In this document: positions 22,960 to 25,842 of the stretch, piece after piece | Layout: the number at the start of each line of letters is the position of its first letter | How positions within the stretch are numbered: the stretch's first letter is position 1 | Origin: Candidatus Saccharimonadota bacterium | GTDB taxonomy: Bacteria; Eremiobacterota; Xenobia; Xenobiales; Xenobiaceae | Direction of reading: 5' to 3' | Length of the DNA stretch: 25,842 nt | NCBI GenBank assembly: GCA_004554425.1 | Contig: SFMI01000017.1 | Location: 1-25,842, forward strand | Program-made: the position numbers and the translations under genes | Notes under the pieces: model-generated | What the model was told of the DNA's origin: nothing | Databases searched by the model: none | Seen by the model: only the letters and a program-made list of their open reading frames with translations

Positions 22960-24081
22960 ATGAGACGAATTTACACTATTTTCCTGACTTTGTGTTTATT
23001 GTTAAGTTGCTCTAATGTGGGGGTTGCCCAGCATGTCGGCGCTTTGCAAGAATATCAGCAAGCCCGCACTTACGCTTCTGGTAAGCATTGGAAAGAGGCA
23101 CTGCCCTTTTTGGAGCGAGCTTTAAAAATTGATCCTGGCTACGCCGACGCTCTTTACATGAAAGCTATTTGCCATATGTCTTTGGAAGAGTATGACAAAG
23201 CTGTGCCTCTTCTAAAGCGGCTTACCGGTTTGCGTCCCGAATTTGTCAATGGTTGGGGCTTGCTTAGTCAGTGCTATGTCCAATTAAATCAGCTTGACAA
23301 TGCCAAAAATGCTATAGGCGAATTGAGCAAAGCGCCAGGTGGCGGGCCGGAGTCTCGTTATATGTCTGGCGTACTTTATTGGATAAAAGGCGACTTAACC
23401 AAAGCCGAATCGGAATGGCTCGAAGCTATCCGCCTGCGCCCAGAAATGGCTAAAGCCCATTACAATTTAGGTATGCTCTATCGCTTAAAAGGCGACCGTG
23501 TACGCGCTTCTTCTTTTCTTAATGACGCTGTGCGCCATAATCCCGACAATCCCAACTATCGTTTAGGCTTGGGTATTTTGCAATATGAAATGGGTCACAA
23601 AGTTAATGGCGCAGGCAACTTAGACAAAGTGCGTGCTCAAATGGAGCGCACCGACTTATCTTCTTTGGCTTTGGCTTATCAAATGTATGTCAACAAGCGC
23701 TACGAAGCAGCCGAAAAGGCGGCGGCCCGAGCTTATAAAGAAAACGGTGAACTTACGGAAGCTTATCTTCTGCGCGGAAAATGCTTACTTGAGCTTGGCC
23801 AAGATAAAGAAGCCAAAGAAATGTTCCTGAAAGTAACCAAAATGGACAAAAACATTAAGGAAGCCAAGCAAGCTTTAGATAAAATTGCCGCCAAAGAAAA
23901 GGCTGCCCGGGAGAAGGCTGAGCGTGAAAAAGCTGAGGCTGAAGCTAAAGCCAAAGCTGCTCAAGCTGCCGAATCAGAAAATGTAGCCGCGCCTACAGCT
24001 GAACCTACCCAAGGCGCGGCTAACGAAAGCTCAGAGGCCAAGGCTGGATCTGGAGCCAAACCGGAGAAAACAATTTTCTAA
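22960..24081 (+). CDS. Exported TPR-repeat protein, possible lipoprotein
   Basis: 373 aa. An N-terminal hydrophobic segment (about 4-16) runs to LLLSC, so Cys17 may be a lipidation site; a signal peptidase I cut after GVAQ is the alternative. From residue about 25 to 310 it has successive TPR units, such as WKEALPFLERALKIDPGYADA, YDKAVPLLKRLTGLRP, LTKAESEWLEAIRLRPEM and AHYNLGMLYRLKGD. The C-terminus is a charged coiled coil (KEKAAREKAEREKAEAEAKA) ending in an Ala/Glu/Pro tail. It likely scaffolds protein contacts outside the cytoplasm. The next gene starts three nucleotides after its stop, so an operon with the solute-binding protein is likely. The ATG has AAGGAG at a long spacing of about 14 nt. 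Confidence 0.9.
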   Translation: MRRIYTIFLTLCLLLSCSNVGVAQHVGALQEYQQARTYASGKHWKEALPFLERALKIDPGYADALYMKAICHMSLEEYDKAVPLLKRLTGLRPEFVNGWGLLSQCYVQLNQLDNAKNAIGELSKAPGGGPESRYMSGVLYWIKGDLTKAESEWLEAIRLRPEMAKAHYNLGMLYRLKGDRVRASSFLNDAVRHNPDNPNYRLGLGILQYEMGHKVNGAGNLDKVRAQMERTDLSSLALAYQMYVNKRYEAAEKAAARAYKENGELTEAYLLRGKCLLELGQDKEAKEMFLKVTKMDKNIKEAKQALDKIAAKEKAAREKAEREKAEAEAKAKAAQAAESENVAAPTAEPTQGAANESSEAKAGSGAKPEKTIF

Positions 24082-24084
24082 GTT

Positions 24085-25386
24085 ATGCGCTCTTATCGTG
24101 TCGGTTTGGCTCTAGTAGTGGTAGTCTTGGGGCTTATTTGTTGGTTTGGCGTCTATCGGCCTAGCGCAGCGCCAGGAGCTCCCGGGCAGCAACACTTAGA
24201 GGTATGGACGATAGCCCTTAAGCCCAAGTTCACCGTTTACATGGAAGGGCTTTTCCGCGAATTTGAAAAGGCCAACCCGTCAGTAAAAATAAATTGGATC
24301 GATTTGCCTCAGCAAAATATTATGCAAAAGCTGATGGCTTCCATTGCTGGCGGCGTGCCTCCCGATGTAGTTAATTTAACTACGGGCAACGCTTTATTTT
24401 TGGCACAGAATATGAGCTTGGCGCCCATTTCTCAATATGTGAACGCTCAGGAAGACGAACAATATTATCCCGGGTTATGGAATTCGGCTTCTTTAAATGG
24501 ACAAATATATGCTGTGCCTTGGTATGTTTCGGCGCGAGTGCTTATTTTTAACCGTCAGCTTTTGCAAGAATCGGGTTGGCCTATGCAACGTGCGCCGCGC
24601 TCTCGAAGCGAAGTAGCCGAACTGGCTGCCGCCATTAAAAAGCACAAACCGCAAAGTTGGGGCTATTATCCTGTGGTACGTATTATGGATGATTGGCGCT
24701 TGGCCAATTTGCCCATTTACGATAAACATACAGGGCGGGCCTTATTTAGGGAAAAGCCCTACGTGCAAGCGTTGGAATGGTATGCGCAATTATACAAGCG
24801 GCAGCTTTTGCCAGCGGAATTTTTACTAGATGGCTACCAAGGCGCTTTAGAGCGCTACAAGCAAGGCAATTTAGCACTTTTGGAAGCTGGGCCGCAATTG
24901 CTTTTACAAATAAAAGCCGACGCTCCTCAAGTGTATGCCCAAACAGACATTGCCCCTTTGCCTTGGTCTAAAGAAGGCAAAGTACCGGCCGCTTTAATGA
25001 ACTTAGCCGTGCCTCAGTCTTCTCCGAATAAAGAACTGGCTGTAAAGTTGGCTCTTTTTATAACCAATTGGCAAAATCAATTAAAGTTTGCCCAAGAAGT
25101 ACCTTTACTTACTTCCACTTGGCGCAGTACGCAGGATCCCTTTTTTAGTAAAAGTAACGGCGATCCGTTGCAAGACAAAGCTGTGCGCGTCTCTTTAAAG
25201 CAATTGCCCAAAGCCAACGATTTTTCTTTAAGCTTGCCTCATGCGCGGGATTTAGAACGCCTATTAAATAAGGCTGTCGAATCGGCAATTTATGGCGATA
25301 AGAGTAGCCAGAAAGCCTTAAATGAAGCTGCTGAAGCTTGGGATAAAATTATTGAAGCTTCCGGCTATGGAGATAATCATGAATGA
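24085..25386 (+). CDS. ABC transporter solute-binding protein, family 1 (sugar-type), membrane-anchored
   Basis: 433 aa. The N-terminus has a membrane segment (about 6-26, VGLALVVVVLGLICWFGVY) without a proper lipobox, so it is probably anchored by the uncleaved helix. The rest has the extracellular solute-binding family 1 fold: LEVWTIALKPKF, FEKANPSVKINWIDLP, MQKLMASIAGGVPPDVVNL, then YAVPWYVSARVLIFNRQLL and the hinge-region patterns to GPQLLLQIKADAP. It would capture a sugar or related solute for an ABC importer. The permease and ATPase genes are not in this window, so the substrate is not known. It is tightly coupled to the TPR gene and its stop overlaps the next start by eight nucleotides. 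Confidence 0.87.
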   Translation: MRSYRVGLALVVVVLGLICWFGVYRPSAAPGAPGQQHLEVWTIALKPKFTVYMEGLFREFEKANPSVKINWIDLPQQNIMQKLMASIAGGVPPDVVNLTTGNALFLAQNMSLAPISQYVNAQEDEQYYPGLWNSASLNGQIYAVPWYVSARVLIFNRQLLQESGWPMQRAPRSRSEVAELAAAIKKHKPQSWGYYPVVRIMDDWRLANLPIYDKHTGRALFREKPYVQALEWYAQLYKRQLLPAEFLLDGYQGALERYKQGNLALLEAGPQLLLQIKADAPQVYAQTDIAPLPWSKEGKVPAALMNLAVPQSSPNKELAVKLALFITNWQNQLKFAQEVPLLTSTWRSTQDPFFSKSNGDPLQDKAVRVSLKQLPKANDFSLSLPHARDLERLLNKAVESAIYGDKSSQKALNEAAEAWDKIIEASGYGDNHE

Positions 25387-25765
25387 AAAACAAGCATATA
25401 ACGACCAAAATACTACTATTGCCCAATTGCGTGACCAAGTGATCGCTTTTCGCGACGCTCGCGATTGGAAACAATTTCATAATCCCAAAGACTTAGCTAT
25501 AGCTATGTCTATCGAAGCTTCTGAAGTACTGGAATTGTGCCGTTTCAAAGATAGTGCAGAAATTATAGAAGCGGTTAAAAGTGGACGCAATAAAGAATTT
25601 GCTTACGAAATGGCTGATGTTTTGTCCTATTTATTGACGCTTTCTGATTGTTTGGGGGTAGATTTAGCTCAAGCTATGCAAGAAAAAGCTAAAATAAATG
25701 AAGCTCATTATCCAGTGGCATTAGCTAAGGGAAAGAAAGCTAAGTATACAGAATTAAGGCAGTAG
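25379..25765 (+). CDS. MazG-like nucleotide pyrophosphohydrolase
   Basis: 128 aa from ATG 25379, with GGAG 6 nt upstream; earlier in-frame ATGs fall inside the solute-binding gene and are not used. It belongs to the all-alpha NTP-pyrophosphatase superfamily (RS21-C6/dCTPase group) that hydrolyses NTPs to NMP and pyrophosphate. DWKQFHNPKDLAIAMSIEAS and EVLELC form the first helix with acidic E-x-x-E residues, and EFAYEMADVLSYLLTL has the second E-x-x-D pair that binds Mg. Substrate nucleotide is not determined. It probably cleans the nucleotide pool. Its overlap with the solute-binding gene means coupled translation, but the functional link is not obvious. Confidence 0.88.
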   Translation: MNEKQAYNDQNTTIAQLRDQVIAFRDARDWKQFHNPKDLAIAMSIEASEVLELCRFKDSAEIIEAVKSGRNKEFAYEMADVLSYLLTLSDCLGVDLAQAMQEKAKINEAHYPVALAKGKKAKYTELRQ

Positions 25766-25804
25766 CTCAGGTTTTTTCACAATTATAAAAAGGGGGCATC
25801 GGTT

Positions 25805-25842
25805 ATGAATAAAAAAGCAAAATTGTTGGCTTTAAGTTTGTC
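25805..25842 (+). CDS. 5' end of an exported protein, truncated by the window edge
   Basis: ATG 25805 follows an AGGGGG ribosome-binding site. The twelve visible codons (MNKKAKLLALSL) are a basic n-region and the start of a hydrophobic segment, as in a signal peptide. Nothing more can be said from this window. Confidence 0.65.
   Translation, partial: MNKKAKLLALSL

Overview
This 25.8-kb window is an ordinary-looking bacterial chromosome segment. It is gene-dense, has moderate GC, and uses genes on both strands. I see no phage, transposon, plasmid or CRISPR signature. The gene set suggests an anaerobe or facultative anaerobe with c-di-AMP signalling and RNase Y-type RNA decay: a PgpH-type phosphodiesterase, RNase Y, and a ferredoxin-linked 2-oxoacid oxidoreductase with two 4Fe-4S clusters. 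Lipoprotein signals and a TonB-like anchored protein would fit a diderm cell, but do not prove one. I cannot assign a phylum from the sequence alone.

Layout, left to right. The left edge holds the first codons of a minus-strand gene (possibly ybeY) and pgpH. A plus-strand HEAT-like protein follows, then a membrane-anchored collagen-like/glycine-rich protein, each ending in a good intrinsic terminator. Convergent to them is a GT-C membrane glycosyltransferase whose C-terminus appears split off by a +1 frame change. Next come a small lipoprotein and a translationally coupled minus-strand pair (a crotonase-like protein with altered catalytic positions, and a GNAT acetyltransferase). A two-gene VorB/VorA-type oxidoreductase follows, in which four classic subunits are fused into two polypeptides.

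The centre is a chaperone locus: grpE with a very long N-terminal extension, dnaK, dnaJ, prmA and rsmE. No hrcA gene or CIRCE element is visible. The 428-nt gap between grpE and dnaK is rich in predicted RNA structure, and the dnaK-dnaJ gap contains two hairpins. These are the best candidates for undescribed regulation here.

A consensus promoter then drives six tRNA genes in the order Val-Asp-Phe-Asp-Phe-Asp. The Asp and Phe copies are identical, indicating a recent tandem duplication, and the array ends in a terminator. The recA region follows: an unrecognised 123-aa gene behind a 13-nt palindrome, then recA-recX. RNase Y comes next. The right end is a compact TPR protein / extracytoplasmic solute-binding protein / MazG-like pyrophosphohydrolase operon, and the start of another exported protein runs off the edge.

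I did not find an obviously novel multi-gene defence or mobile system. The most noteworthy points are the extended GrpE, the structured chaperone-locus intergenic regions, the frame-split glycosyltransferase and the tRNA array.
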